DNA of 64,000 nt from Dioszegia crocea (Eukaryota; Basidiomycota; Tremellomycetes; Tremellales; Bulleribasidiaceae): positions 425,641-489,640 of the forward strand of contig BCKK01000001.1 in the NCBI GenBank assembly GCA_001600615.1, read 5' to 3'. Positions 24,782 to 35,280 of this stretch are shown one piece after another; within the stretch, counting starts at the first letter, position 1, and each line of letters begins with the position of its first letter. Position numbers and translations under genes: made by a program. The notes under the pieces were generated by a model. It ran no database searches, had not been told where the DNA came from, and was given only the letters and a program-made list of their open reading frames with translations.

Positions 24782-25147
24782 ATGTCTCATCGTTCACAAG
24801 CCCCCTCACGCGCCTTCCCCTGGGCCCGAACCATCAACTCCCACATCTCTCGAGGTGCCCCTCTCCCTGACGCCCTATCCGACGTACCTCTCCGCGCACC
24901 CGCGCCGGAACCGCTATTCCATTACCATAATCCATTCTGGGAGCCTACCATCGACGGCCCCGTCCCGATCGACACGCGACCGTCCACTCCGACCCCCAAC
25001 TCTCGAGACGCGTCGTCGTGGCGGAAGAGTATAGCAGTGGGATCGTATTCGTTTTTGATCAATAGGATAGCAGTAGGTTTAGCTAGATACAGAGGGGACA
25101 CATATAGGATGGGATCAAGGAGCAGGCGTACGGAAGCGAACCAGTAA
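24782..25147 (+). CDS. Small hypothetical protein
   Basis: Single open frame of 121 codons starting MSHRSQAPSRAFPWARTI. Not recognised. It has a Pro-rich middle (about residues 30-75, with HYHNPFWEPTIDG) and a basic C-terminus (RYRGDTYRMGSRSRR) preceded by a mildly hydrophobic segment (SYSFLINRIAVGLA). Composition and codon pattern are compatible with a real small gene, but the overlapping minus-strand frame (24922-25263) is also open, so orientation is not certain. Confidence 0.4.
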   Translation: MSHRSQAPSRAFPWARTINSHISRGAPLPDALSDVPLRAPAPEPLFHYHNPFWEPTIDGPVPIDTRPSTPTPNSRDASSWRKSIAVGSYSFLINRIAVGLARYRGDTYRMGSRSRRTEANQ

Positions 25148-25271
25148 ATACCCCTTTTAGTAATTTTGTAATCCACCAGACATGAACCCTTGAACGCGCC
25201 AAAAAAGATGGAACGATCGCCCATACATCCATCTCTGACATCTCTGTCTATACACCCCAGCAAGCAACAAG

Positions 25272-26795
25272 ATGGTCACTGTTCATATAAACAGCGAGGC
25301 GTCGTCTTCTTCCTCCAAATCAGACCCGGTCGAGCCAGAACGGATGATTGTAGTCGTCACCGGAGCCAATACGTGAGCTCCCCTCCTATCCCTCGAGCCT
25401 CAAGTCAACCTTTAGCTTACATCACAGCGGTGTAGGCCTAGGCATATGTCATCGGCTCCTCTCATCACTCTCTCTACCGCTCGACCGACCCATAACCGAA
25501 TCCCTACCCCAACTCTCCGCTTTCGCCCCATCTCAACCACAAACTCTCACCACACCACATACGCCCCGGGCAGAAATGACACTCACCCTCATCCTCGCTT
25601 GTCGATCTCTACAGAAAGCGCAAGTGGCCAAGGAAGAGCTCCTAAAGAAGCATTTTGGGCAATTGGAAAAGCGTCGAAGAAAAGGAATGGCAGCGCCTAG
25701 CTCATGGCGTAATGGATTGAGAATAGAGATTGAACTCTTGGATGTTGATTCGCCAAATGGGGAGAATGGGATATTGGATTTCTGTGGTCGGATGAAGGAA
25801 AGGTGAGTTGCATCTTTGAGATGGAGTGGGACATGAGGCTTATTGTAGATACCCATACATTACGTCTTTCTATAGCAATGCGGGTATTTTCGCAGCTACC
25901 AAGCAACATTGGGGGACAATGTGTCTTGAGGTCTTACAGAAGGGTCCGGCATATACGTTCTCACATAGTAAGGGGTATATGGATGAGGAAGTGGGGCGGC
26001 TAAGTAGGGATAAAAAGCGGGGAGGCGTATGGGGTGTCAATACATTCGCTACTTACCTCCTGGTGAGTTCCAGCTAAACCCACTGAGCTCTAGTGCTGAC
26101 GATATCAGGCTACAGAACTACTTCCCTTGCTTCAACAATCCCCAATTTCCCTCCCCTTCTCACCCCGAATCATATATACCACCTCATCCACTGCCGATAT
26201 ATCAGACTACGTCCTCACCCGTCCAGCCGATCTCCAACTTCTCACCTTGCGCAACTCTTACGCTCCAAGTAAATATATCGGCGATCTCCTCATTAACGAT
26301 TTCGACCGACGGCATGGTCTTCCCCCCACGCAAAAATCAGCACCTAGGGCCGTCCGAGCATTCAGCGGTGAACCGGGTTGTCTAGCTACTATGGCCGGTA
26401 AAGAATCTATGGCTTCATCTCCATTATTTGGGATTATCCAATTCGCAAATTGGCTAGTTTTTGCTCTTGTACGTCGACTCTCAATTGCCTCTACTGGGCT
26501 GATATCTTAGATGAGGCTATTCGGCTCACCGTGGCATCCGAGAGATACAGAAGACGCTACTGCCGCTCTACTCTATGCCGCTTTGGTCCCTGATGCTTTC
26601 CTACCCCCTGTCCGAAATTCTCCGCGGTTCAAATTCAACCTCGTCTCACATCCTTTGAGCGACGCGACGGTCGCGTTCGTACCTGTTGACGGAGGCGAGA
26701 CGAGGGAGGCAGAAGAGGTCTTGAAGGCCCAATTGGAGGAGTGTGAGCGGGTAAGAAGAGAATGTAGGGCTGAGGCGGGTTTAGATAGGGAGTAG
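25272..26795 (+). CDS. ERG27: 3-ketosteroid reductase (ERG27), short-chain dehydrogenase
   Basis: NADPH-dependent 3-keto reductase of the sterol C-4 demethylation complex (with Erg25, Erg26, Erg28) in the ER, ergosterol pathway. Exons 25272-25372, 25428-25802, 25849-26062, 26109-26468 and 26511-26795; 444 aa. Short-chain dehydrogenase features in order: cofactor motif VVTGANTGVGLGIC, LILACRSLQKA, IELLDVDSP, NAGI (SFYSNAGIF), and the catalytic pair in NSYAPSKYIGDLL. The length and long insertions between the cofactor site and NAGI are as in fungal Erg27 rather than generic reductases. All splice junctions are in phase with GT..AG and CTGAC-like branches. Confidence 0.88.
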
Positions 26796-26993
26796 AAGTA
26801 GACATGTTGGGTATGAGCGACGATGGTATTGGACAATGTATGCGCTACTGGTACTCTCGACAGGATACAACTACTACAAATGATGATTGTATGGTGCTTC
26901 TTCTACACTTTGGTTGGGATCTACAATGGCGACATGCCTTGGCTCCATCTTGACTTCTACCCCTACTGGATCGATCTCCCCTCCAACGCCTCC

Positions 26994-27957
26994 TCACGCC
27001 TCACCACCCGCGATCTGACCTAGCACCTCGCGCTTGGCTTCCTCGTCCCCGACATCGCCGCCATCCTCATCGCCTGCATCGCACTCGTCGAGGTACAACT
27101 CCCGGGTGTCAGGCATCAACGCCCTACACGGCATTCTAGGCTTGGATGGACAGGGCGCGTCGTACGCCAAAGGGGGAAGGTCGATGTTGTCCTCCGAACA
27201 GGACAAGACTCTGGAAAGGGGAACACGTTCTCGCCGATCGAGAGTTTGGTCGAAGTGTTGGGTGATAGTGGAAGGGGAAGTGGAAGAACGCGAGTGAGGA
27301 GATGAGGGAGTATACGATGCGTCCATAGAGTCTGATGATGCTGAGGGGGAAGGACGGTGGGGAGTGCGGTCGGCCGGGATCCAGAGACACGAATCGTGTC
27401 CGAACTGAAGTCGGACTCGGGTTGTCCGGGTGATAGATGGATGAAGGGTTATATCCTGAAGATTGTAGGCAAGCTCCTTGATAGATCCGGTAGGAGTGAC
27501 ACCGAGGGCATGAATGGAGGTTGACGGGGTATCCGAACCGAGGGAAAGACCTAGGCCATCTTTGAATGTCGTCCGGAGTCCAACGTGTTTACGTCCATCA
27601 AAGAACGAGTAACTCGAAGAGGGTAGAGGAGGAGGGATGTAACGCCTCTCAGTAGTAGCTTGACCGAGGCTGATGTTGAGATTCCCACACTCTAACGAAC
27701 CAAGGGGTGTGTGGATGTCGACGTTTGGGAGTGGGGATGTCTTTGAGCGAGAAGTCTGGACCTTTTGTCAGTACAGTCCAAGGGTCTAGGAACGATATGA
27801 AGGGCCGGGGCGCGCGCTCCGGCTCGATTGGTGTTTTACTTACTAATGTCCTGGTTGGGTTTTGGGGTTTATGCTGGGGAACCCTATTCTCCTTCTCGAC
27901 CTGATAAGAGCGGTGGTGGTGTTCCATACTGAAAGAATGCTTCATAGCAGTTGTCAT
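26994..27957 (-). CDS. Unrecognised KEN-box protein with acidic C-terminus
   Basis: Two exons, 27844-27957 and 26994-27761; 293 aa. Not recognised by family. Visible features: N-terminal KEN box in EKENRVPQ (residues about 21-28), followed by a Ser/Thr/Pro segment with PLPNVDIHTPLGS, then a more ordered-looking middle (YSFFDGRKHVGLRTTFKDGLGLSLG, GSIKELAYNLQDITLHPS), then a Ser-rich linker with possible CDK/MAPK-type SP sites, and an acidic end (YLDECDAGDEDGGDVGDEE). KEN boxes followed by PLG-type motifs are typical of APC/C substrates such as securins and shugoshins; that role here is inference. The intron (27762-27843) has GTAAGT, ACTGAC and AAAAG signals, and splicing restores a long frame. 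Convergent with ERG27. Confidence 0.6.
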
Positions 27958-28466
27958 CCTGATATTGGTAGATGTTGGACAGGGTAAAGACGCGAAGGAT
28001 AAGAAAGGGACATATCGGTTTAATAGCTGTGTTAGGGCAATGTGAGACCTGAGACACCAAGTGAGACCAAAATCACCCCGCACCTGACCCCTGTCCCTCG
28101 CCGCGCGGGCTGTTCCTCGGTTCCGCGGCCGTTCCTCTTCCTGTTCGGTCCCGCCGCTTGCTCAACGTCGCTGAGTAACGGGTAACGCCAAATCTTCAAG
28201 GAATCCGGCGTTACAAGGTACGTCTTCTCAACTACTGTATACTCACAGTCACGATCCGTCACGCATCCAAGATCGGTCAGATGGGTGCGATTTCGATAAT
28301 CTTGGTCGATGGGTGGGTCTCCTTAGGTTCAAAAGCACCTAGGTTCCAACTGGCCCTTTCTGTACTCAGATATCGCACGACTCAGCAAATTTCTCCAAAT
28401 CACCCAAATAATCCGCTGCTGTGATCCACTCATGCATGCCCTAGCCTAGAATGATAAGAAAAGAGC
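27958..28466. other. Intergenic between KEN-box gene and RPL35
   Basis: About 510 bp: promoter of the KEN-box gene and 3' region of RPL35. Small open frames here show no family features. No RNA gene recognised. Confidence 0.35.
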
Positions 28467-29294
28467 TCATGCCTTGAGGGCGTATTCTGCAACATCAGCA
28501 TTGTATACCACGAACAAAGCGCAAACTTACTCCGCTGGGGGAAGTGGATCGACCTCTTCCTCTGCTTCTCGGTAACGGCATGCTCCTCCTTGAATGTCAA
28601 TCGTCGACGGATAGCACGGGTCTTCTTGTGGCGGAGGTCGAGGGGGAGGTCTGGCGTGTCAGCTAGATACCCATACGCTAAGTGGAAAGCTTACACTTCT
28701 TGTTCTTGTAGAACTCTCGGAGGTTTTGGCGTTGCTTGGAGTTGATGACGGTGAGGACACGGGCGATACCCTTGCGGACACCGTTGCTAGAAAGTCAGCA
28801 GCAATTCCATATGGACTGTGTCTGTGCTTGGATCCTTCTGGCCAACGCTCAAATGTCCGCCTCATTTCGCCTAGCCAACTCCTGACTCATCCGCCTGGTG
28901 GGTTGCCAATCTGATTGCACAGCAGACACCCCTCCACGCGCATGAATCAAAGCTCCGCCCTTCCTGCTGGCGGCCCTTATGCTTCCCCAGTCTTCCCAAG
29001 CCCACAGCTACCGCCCGCGTCCCTCCTATCTCCGCAGCACTGTATCCCCCATCCCGGCCCAGCCCAGTCAACGCATAGATACCCACATCTTGTTCAACTT
29101 GGCCGCATTCCCGCCCGCAATCTTCTGGACTCGCAGACCAGCAAGCTCAGTCTTCAACTCTCCGAGCTGAGTAAGGAGGTCCTGCTTGTTCCTAAAAGAT
29201 TCATCAGCATCCTATTCCTATTCCTTGCACTTGTCGATGAATAGACGCACTTCGACTGCAGCTCGAACGCCCTGATCTTGGTGGAAGTCGACAT
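28467..29294 (-). CDS. RPL35: 60S ribosomal protein L35 (uL29)
   Basis: Cytosolic large-subunit ribosomal protein near the polypeptide exit tunnel. Exons 29251-29294, 29087-29191, 28695-28786, 28531-28650 and 28467-28486; 126 aa, normal length. Landmarks: [80 protein letters not shown], and FPQRKYALKA at the end. The second intron is 300 nt. Shares a 450-bp divergent promoter with RAD23. Confidence 0.95.
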
Positions 29295-29743
29295 GGCTCT
29301 GTAGTACAATCAGCGATGCTGCTGCTGGTGGTCGATATGTATGCGAGGGTCACGCACGTAAAGGTGTTTTTACTGGACGGTTGAGAGAGGGGCAACAGAG
29401 TCTAAAAGCTTGGGAGGGTGGGAGGCTCAATGTGGCAGTTGCGTAATGGGAGTTTGGTGCTGTCGGCGATATCTAAAAGCCGACATTTCCGCGTGGACGG
29501 GCAAGGGCGATCTACTTCCGGGTGGAGGGGATCATATAAATGTGGAGGCCCCCTTTCCGCCGCCACTAGTACTCATGATCATGGCCGCCAGACGCGAAGC
29601 GTGGTCATCGTTCTGTTGCATTCCATCATCAACCTCTATCGTATAGGGTTGACTACTCATAGGCATACAAGCCACCCTTACAAACTCACCGCACAGAAGG
29701 CGATAGCCATCCGACTCTATCGTCGGATAGCCTACACGCTACA
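29295..29743. promoter_or_regulatory. Divergent promoter RPL35 / RAD23
   Basis: 449 bp between two divergent start codons. Contains a T-rich stretch and CT-rich segments near the RPL35 start, and a GATCATATAAAT TATA-like element at about 29529. No gene seen. Confidence 0.4.
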
Positions 29744-31429
29744 ATGGTCAAGATTACCTTCAAGACCGTGCAGAACAAGGTAGGTGATGCGGGTTGAGGT
29801 TGACACTTGTGGATGATCGCTGATGGTTTGTAGCTGTTCACTGTGGAAGCAGAGAACACTGACACTGTGAGCTCTATCTTCCACGTCGAAGAGATGGGAT
29901 GTGAGCTCATTTCATAGGTGGCCGACCTGAAGAAGAAGGTATTCGAACAACAGACTTTCCCTGTTGAGAACCAGAAGATCATCTACTCTGGTCAGTTGTG
30001 TCAAGCCTCACGGTTAGACAAGAAGCTGACTGGTCGCCAGGCAAAGTCTTGACAGATGCTACCACCGTAGCCATGTTGAAGATCAAGGAGAAGGACTTCT
30101 TGGTGGTGATGGTTTCAAAGGTGAGCTAATTCCTCCTGCGCCTCCAGTGTCACAAGCTGACAATGCAGCCAAAAGCCGCACCAGCAGCCGCCTCCGCAGC
30201 ACCAGCAGCAGCAGCCCCCACTCCCGCCTCAGAACCCTCAGCCATCCCCACCGCCCCTCCAGCAACTGAGGCTGCCGCACCAGCCGCAACAGATGCCGCC
30301 GGTCAGACAGCTTATGGTCAGGGAGGATCATTCCGTCAGTTCACTCCTGCCGTTCTTTGATCAGGACTTGAAGCTGACGAGTTAGTCACCGGAGATGTCC
30401 TACAGCAGGCTATTGCCAGTATGGTCGAGATGGGCTTTGAGCGCGAACAAGTTCAGCGAGCACTAAGGGCTAGCTACAACAACCCCGACCGGGCCGTCGA
30501 GTATTTGATGAGTGTAAGTCCTTTGATATTCCGCTAGGGACATTGCATATGGACTTGGCTGACATTCTAGGGAAACATACCAAATGCTCCTGATGCTGGA
30601 TTTGGTGGAGGCGCCGCCGCACCTGCTGCCGTAAGTTGGCTGCAGTCCAGTGTAGGATAGCACATCATCTGACAAGATAGGCACCACCCGCTGCTGCCCC
30701 AGCTGCTGCCGCTCAACCTGCCGCCCCTGCTGCCGCCGCACCCGCACCAAGCGGACCCGCCGGAAGCGCCGAGAACCTCTTTGCTGTAAGCTCGCTGCAC
30801 CGCCTGGGTCCGACCTAAGCTGATACATCACAGGCCGCTGAGGCAGCAATGAACCGCGACCGAGGAGGTGCCCCCGGTGCCGCTGCTGGCGCCCGAGGCG
30901 GAGCAGCCGGTGCTGCTGGTGCTGCCGGTGCTGGCGGAATGGACCCTGCTGCTCTCGAAGCACTGATGAACAACCCCCAAATGGCTGCTATTCGACAGGT
31001 CAGCTTCCATAATCGTCACGAGACATCAATGAAAGCTGACAACCTTAGGCCGTCCAGGAGAACCCCGCCCTTATCCAACCCCTTATCCAACATCTTGCAG
31101 CCAGCAACCCCGCGCTTGCCCAGATGATCGCTGCCAACCCTCAAGTCCTATACGACTTACTTGGCGGTGGTGGTGGTGATGACGAGGAAGAAGACTTTGG
31201 CGGTATGGGCGGACAGAACGTCATGCAGGTTGACCTAAACCAGGATGAGGTTGCAGCTGTTGAGAGGGTGAGTTGACTGAATCCGAAAACCAGGATTTCA
31301 ACTGATCATTTTCAGCTGGAAGGTTTGGGTTTCCCTAGACAACAGGTGCTTCAGGCTTTCCTGCTCTGTGATCGGAATGAAGAGCTCGCTGCCAACTTTT
31401 TGTTCGACGCGGGGGAGGATGATCAATAG
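29744..31429 (+). CDS. RAD23: UV excision repair / proteasome shuttle protein Rad23
   Basis: Partner of Rad4/XPC in nucleotide excision repair and shuttle factor carrying ubiquitinated proteins to the proteasome. Eleven exons: 29744-29779, 29834-29866, 29918-29990, 30041-30120, 30169-30316, 30365-30513, 30571-30630, 30681-30785, 30834-30998, 31049-31267 and 31316-31429; about 393 aa. Domains in order: ubiquitin-like (MVKITFKTVQNKLFTVEAE to FLVVMVSK), Ala/Pro linker, UBA1 (AIASMVEMGFEREQVQRALRASYNNPDRAVEYLM), Ala/Gly linker, STI1-like XPC-binding domain (NNPQMAAIRQAVQENPALIQPLIQHLAASNP), UBA2 ([34 protein letters not shown]). Intron 5 has three in-phase GTCAG donors (see findings). Confidence 0.95.
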
Positions 31430-31621
31430 ACTTTAAGGAGAGAAGAGGGCAGAAATTTCAAAGGTGTATAGTGATAATGACGAGATGAATTTATACGCAG
31501 ACTGCAGGATCCCAAGACGTTGGACCGAGCAGTAGGAGACTCACAGGGCTCGTGAAGCTCACATCAGACACCTCCGATAGCGCAGACGCTGATTCGACAA
31601 ATTACATTGTGAGTTTGTCCA

Positions 31622-32322
31622 GTGTGCTGGAAGAAAATCAAGCTTATACCGCCCAGTCATACTCGATCATACTACTTCACACCATCAGTGCCACAGCCTG
31701 TATACCTGAGGGTGCGAGCCATCAGGCCAGGCTCAGCAGCTCCTTTGATCGTTCACCCTCGGCGCCGCAAACGCGTTTCCGACCCACGCGTCCCGTCACT
31801 ACCTACTGCTCACGGTCAAGCCGCTCAACGTACCGTACTTCCATTCACGCCACCCGAGCCTCGCGCCTTCATTCCCGGTTTGTTCCGACTCGAGCTGGGC
31901 TCACCATACCCGGAGTACTCAGTTGGCCTCTTCGCGTCTTCCAACCACCTCTACATCAACAGCTCTGAGCCACTCAGACAAGACGCATTCACGAAGCGAT
32001 GGGCTACCCTCTCTCAAACTATTCGTCTTCCCGACTCACGCAAAGCGGCAATCAGACCTACTTCTCCTTCGGAGATCCACCACGCAGCTTCTACATCTCT
32101 CTTGACCCGGTACTCGAGCGCCTGGATCATTGGGAAGGCCCATTGATCGTTTGCCCGGACACCGGATACGATGCAAGTCAGGCTGGCGCTCAGGACTCCC
32201 TCTCTCAACACATTGACGAAACTGTCATTCAAGCTCTATCCGAAGCGTCACAGCGGCAGCTTAGAGATCACGGTTTCAGGGTCTTAGCACCAAGAGACCT
32301 GACATGGCCGTCGTCGCGTTAG
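31622..32322 (+). pseudogene. Possible degenerate member of the island family
   Basis: Two overlapping open frames suggest a broken gene. Frame 1 (to about 32000) contains GLFRLELGSPYPEYSVGLFASSNHL and INSSEPLRQ, which resembles the YTD...P(V/L)GI...SDTL block of the proteins at 33138 and 36447. Frame 2 (31999-32322) contains YPLSNYSS, NQTYFSFGDPPRSFYISLDP and HIDETVIQALSEASQ, which resembles the family's C-terminal half. The section that joins these halves in intact members (40-75 residues) is missing, and no clean intron explains the change of frame. The start is not resolved. Similarity is weak and judged by eye, so this may instead be an unrelated orphan. Confidence 0.3.
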
Positions 32323-32940
32323 CTGGGAGGTGGGATCTTTGGGGGTTTCTCGGGCCATAGGGGAGTAGGTGTCACTTGAGGGGAGTAGGGGGGGACGATT
32401 TGGATACAACGACCATTTCGTTTCTGCATATGCATTTGATTTGGCTAGGCTGATGAAGACTGACCTGCTGAACATGTCTGACCATTAGCGAGCGTATTTC
32501 CCACTAAATCAAAGCTAAGACAAGGGCCCCGAATGATTTCTCAACACGCCAAAGGCAGTCGCTGTGGACTTCTGAATAACTGCATAGCATCATCTGCAGG
32601 GCCTTCGGTTTCTGTACTGCGCTGGAAGCGCGGCTCAAACCACAGATACCGCGACAGGTGCCAATTGGGGTCATCAGAGATTTGGGGTGACTATGGAGTC
32701 CGGACCGTTATCTTCCCCTTCCGACATCGGGCACATCAGTAAGTGAAGCTAATTCCTTTGAGAGTCAGATCCACGTTTGAGGGTCTTGGCGTTTGGACAG
32801 TTGCTGGGTTTGACGAGGGGCGATAAGCAAGAAGCAGAAGCAGGAGGTCAGAAGCAGAAAGCAGGGCGCAGGAAGCGGGAAGCGGGGATTCAAGGGGTCA
32901 GGGGGAAGCACGGAAGGCCCATGGGGCACAGCGATTTGCC

Positions 32941-33075
32941 CGTTTGAGCATCAAACGCTGTTTATCCTTTCTCCACTTTCTCCTCAGGTCACGGCGGTGG
33001 TGGCGAGCTCGAGTCAAGACCGATAGCGCCTCGGGGGTATTCCCCCGTATTCTCTCTTTCGTACACCACCAGCCC
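32941..33075 (+). promoter_or_regulatory. Duplicated 5' flank with inverted repeat (copy 1)
   Basis: Begins with the perfect 7-bp inverted repeat CGTTTGA-GCA-TCAAACG (32941-32957), then TCCTTTCTCC, CTCCTC, TGGTGGCGA and a TTTCGTACA element. The same ordered elements occur at 36215 onward, roughly three quarters identical over about 130 bp by eye. Lies about 180 bp upstream of the 33138 start codon, so is probably promoter or 5' UTR. A purine-rich repeat precedes it in both copies. Confidence 0.8.
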
Positions 33076-33137
33076 TCCCTCTCACACATTCCACACGACC
33101 ATCATCGTTACCACCCTGATCCACCTCGCAGCACACA

Positions 33138-33830
33138 ATGTCAGCCCCTTCTCAGATGACTATCCCCTGGGAAGAGCGACCCTCTTTCGAGATCCTGCCC
33201 CGCCTCAACAAGGATGCGCTCAAGATCTTCAGGACTGTCTACACTGACGGAGCCGGGAACACTGAGCCTGTAGGTATCGCATACAGTGACGCCTCCAACA
33301 AGGCGGTCGTCTTCTCCGATACCCTGAGCCAGGACAAGGCGGATCTTGCGAAGCACTGCAAGTTCCCCGGTCCGACATCTGCGTCGGTGTCAGATCACGA
33401 GTCGGTCCGCGTGGCTTCACTCGTCAACCACCTGACGTCCAATCTCGATCAAGCCCAGGATTTATACTCTTCTTCGATCGCAAAGCAATCCCAGCGTGGC
33501 AGCAGGTCGATGAACTGGGAGTACCATCCATTCAGTGAGTGGGACGTCATCGAAGGTCAACTCCAGAACGCACGTTTTTTTTTCTACTACGAAGGAAAAC
33601 TCTGCTCCATCGAGGCCCCTCAGAAACTTGGTGACAAGTTCCAAGTCACTTTTGATGCTTCGCTATCCCAAAATCTCCCCGAGGGCAGTTGGGATCTGTT
33701 CCAAGCTCGACAAGCTGCCCAGGACCACCTCTCCTACGTTCTTTCTTTGGAGGATGGGTTCCCTGACGGGTGGCGCGATGCGATGTTCCGTCAGAAGTGC
33801 ACCGAGCTCCCCAGTAACGCCCAGTTATAG
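33138..33830 (+). CDS. Island-family protein A (unrecognised)
   Basis: Intronless, 230 aa, starting MSAPSQMTIPWEERPSF. No known domain recognised and no signal peptide or membrane segment. Features shared with 36447-37178 and 34683-35280: a YTDG..NTEPVGIAYSD...AVVFSDTL block near residues 35-65, a YHPFSEWDVIEGQL block near residue 130, an aromatic-rich stretch (FFFYYEGK), and a C-terminal DGFPDGWRDAMFRQ motif. The order and spacing match, which argues for common descent and a soluble alpha/beta fold. The 5' flank is shared with the 36447 gene. Function unknown. Intronless structure contrasts with nearly every core gene in the window. Confidence 0.6.
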   Translation: MSAPSQMTIPWEERPSFEILPRLNKDALKIFRTVYTDGAGNTEPVGIAYSDASNKAVVFSDTLSQDKADLAKHCKFPGPTSASVSDHESVRVASLVNHLTSNLDQAQDLYSSSIAKQSQRGSRSMNWEYHPFSEWDVIEGQLQNARFFFYYEGKLCSIEAPQKLGDKFQVTFDASLSQNLPEGSWDLFQARQAAQDHLSYVLSLEDGFPDGWRDAMFRQKCTELPSNAQL

Positions 33831-34682
33831 AATGTTCGGCTTCACATCGAGGGGGGAAGGCGAGCTCAGGGACTGACAGTGACCTCGAGGGTGTTGGGAA
33901 CGATCGATATGGATAAGTTGCGAATTGACATTATCAGATAGAGTGGCCGGACTGGCATGTACATACGATGTGATTATATTGGTCTTACACTTGCGCATAA
34001 TGAGCATTTGATGCACTCAGCCGCGAAAGATTCCAGGGGGTCGAACGATTCGCGGGTTCCGAAATTTAACTCACTAAGGTTGCTGCAGCTGGGCAAGGAA
34101 GAGAGCGAGTTCGAAGGTGTAATTCGAACATCTGAAGTGGGGCACTCGTTCCCCATCTTCAACTCGGCGTTGTGAGAGCTGGTCACTGGTACCTGATATG
34201 CGTCACGAAAGAAGCACATCAGGAGAAGCACACAGGTAGAAGCTGAAAAGCAGAAACAGAGAAGCAAAAGCAAAGAATCAGAATCAGAGAAGCAGAAGCT
34301 GAGAACCAATAGCTGAGAACCAGAATCCAAGAGAACCTATAACCACAGAAGGCTAACGCAGGCCGACGCGTAGACTAGTCTGGATCTGGGGCACGTTACA
34401 GCCCTGTTCCTTTGACCAGCTCTCCGTCCTAGCCTTAGGCGCCGCGGAGGCCGACCCGATCAAAGAGGTACATATGGTGGGTCCAAGTATCACCCTTGCG
34501 GCTGCTCTTTTGCCATTCGATATCGCACACATCAGCAATATAAAATCGGATCACTCACCCGGCGCTCACTCACTCACTCACTCACTCACTCACTCACTCA
34601 CTCACTCACCTCCCCTTCAGTCCTGAACCGGCTCAAGGCAACTTTGCTTCTCCGACATATATTCTCCTGAAGGTCTCTTCAA
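33831..34682. other. Intergenic in island: AGAAGC repeats and (CTCA)n microsatellite
   Basis: 850 bp without a supported gene. It holds a degenerate purine-rich repeat of AGAAGC/AGAATC units at about 34205-34335 and the (CTCA)n microsatellite at 34565-34609. Similar AGAAGC-type tracts precede the palindromic flanks at 32.9 and 36.2 kb. Confidence 0.5.
34565..34609. repeat. (CTCA)n microsatellite
   Basis: About eleven perfect tandem CTCA units, 75 bp upstream of the start codon of the 34683 gene. Confidence 0.95.
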
Positions 34683-35280
34683 ATGGCTTCCCAGAAGGAG
34701 TCAACGTGGAAACCCACATCGTCCGCACTCCCCGCTCGCACTGGGGGTGTGTACCAGGTGCTCGAATCCGGTCATAGGCACGATTGGGATACCAAATCGA
34801 CGATTCCGGCATGCGTCCTATCACCTATCGGCAGCAACGTGGCTCATGTCTACGCCGATCCCCCGCAGTACTCGCAGTTTGTTTCGAGCGGGGAGAACCG
34901 TGGACGAGGCGAGATCATGCTGCCGCTGTATCATGGCCCACGCGCCATGACGGCCGTTTATCATCCCATCACCGAGTACCAGACTGCGCGCGACAACAAC
35001 GACACCTACCAAGTCTTGACTGATACGGAATGGAGCCTACGTACTCTTCACATACAAGCGCACCGCTTACAAAATGGCTCCAGACCGTGGCGACTTGTCA
35101 AAGCCATTCGTCGTCACTGCCAGCCCCGAAGTCTCAAGCCAATACTCTCGCGGGAAGATGGACCTCCCCAATCTTGAGTCTCACGTCCAACATGTTCTAT
35201 CTTCCTCCGCAGATAGTCTTCCCGATGGATGGGCCGCTGCGCTCGTCAGTCATGGCGGTATTCTGCGCGAGACAGCATAG
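34683..35280 (+). pseudogene. Island-family protein C, interrupted by a frameshift
   Basis: Start MASQKESTWKPTSS at 34683. Frame 1 holds IPACVLSPIGSNVAHVYAD (equivalent of the SDTL block) and AVYHPITEYQTARD (equivalent of the YHPFSEW block). Around 35025-35035 homology moves to another frame: NGAYVLFTYKRTAYKM, then PDGWAAALVSHGG, ending in a stop at 35278-35280. Reading frame 1 alone runs on to 35177 with an unrelated basic tail. No GT..AG intron explains the shift, so it is a frameshift mutation or a sequencing error. Relationship to the 33138 and 36447 genes is by motif order. Confidence 0.5.

Larger units (their letters stand above)
31430..33137. other. Start of accessory island, no confident intact gene
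   Basis: About 1.7 kb with low gene content, containing the degenerate member near 31622-32322 (separate entry), a purine-rich AGAAGCAG-type stretch at about 32825-32890 and the palindromic 5' flank of the next gene from 32941. No other coding region supported. Confidence 0.4.

Noticed and set aside
28787..29086. Intronic C/D-box snoRNA in the 300-nt RPL35 intron
   Set aside because: No convincing C box and D box pair with a flanking stem could be found by eye.
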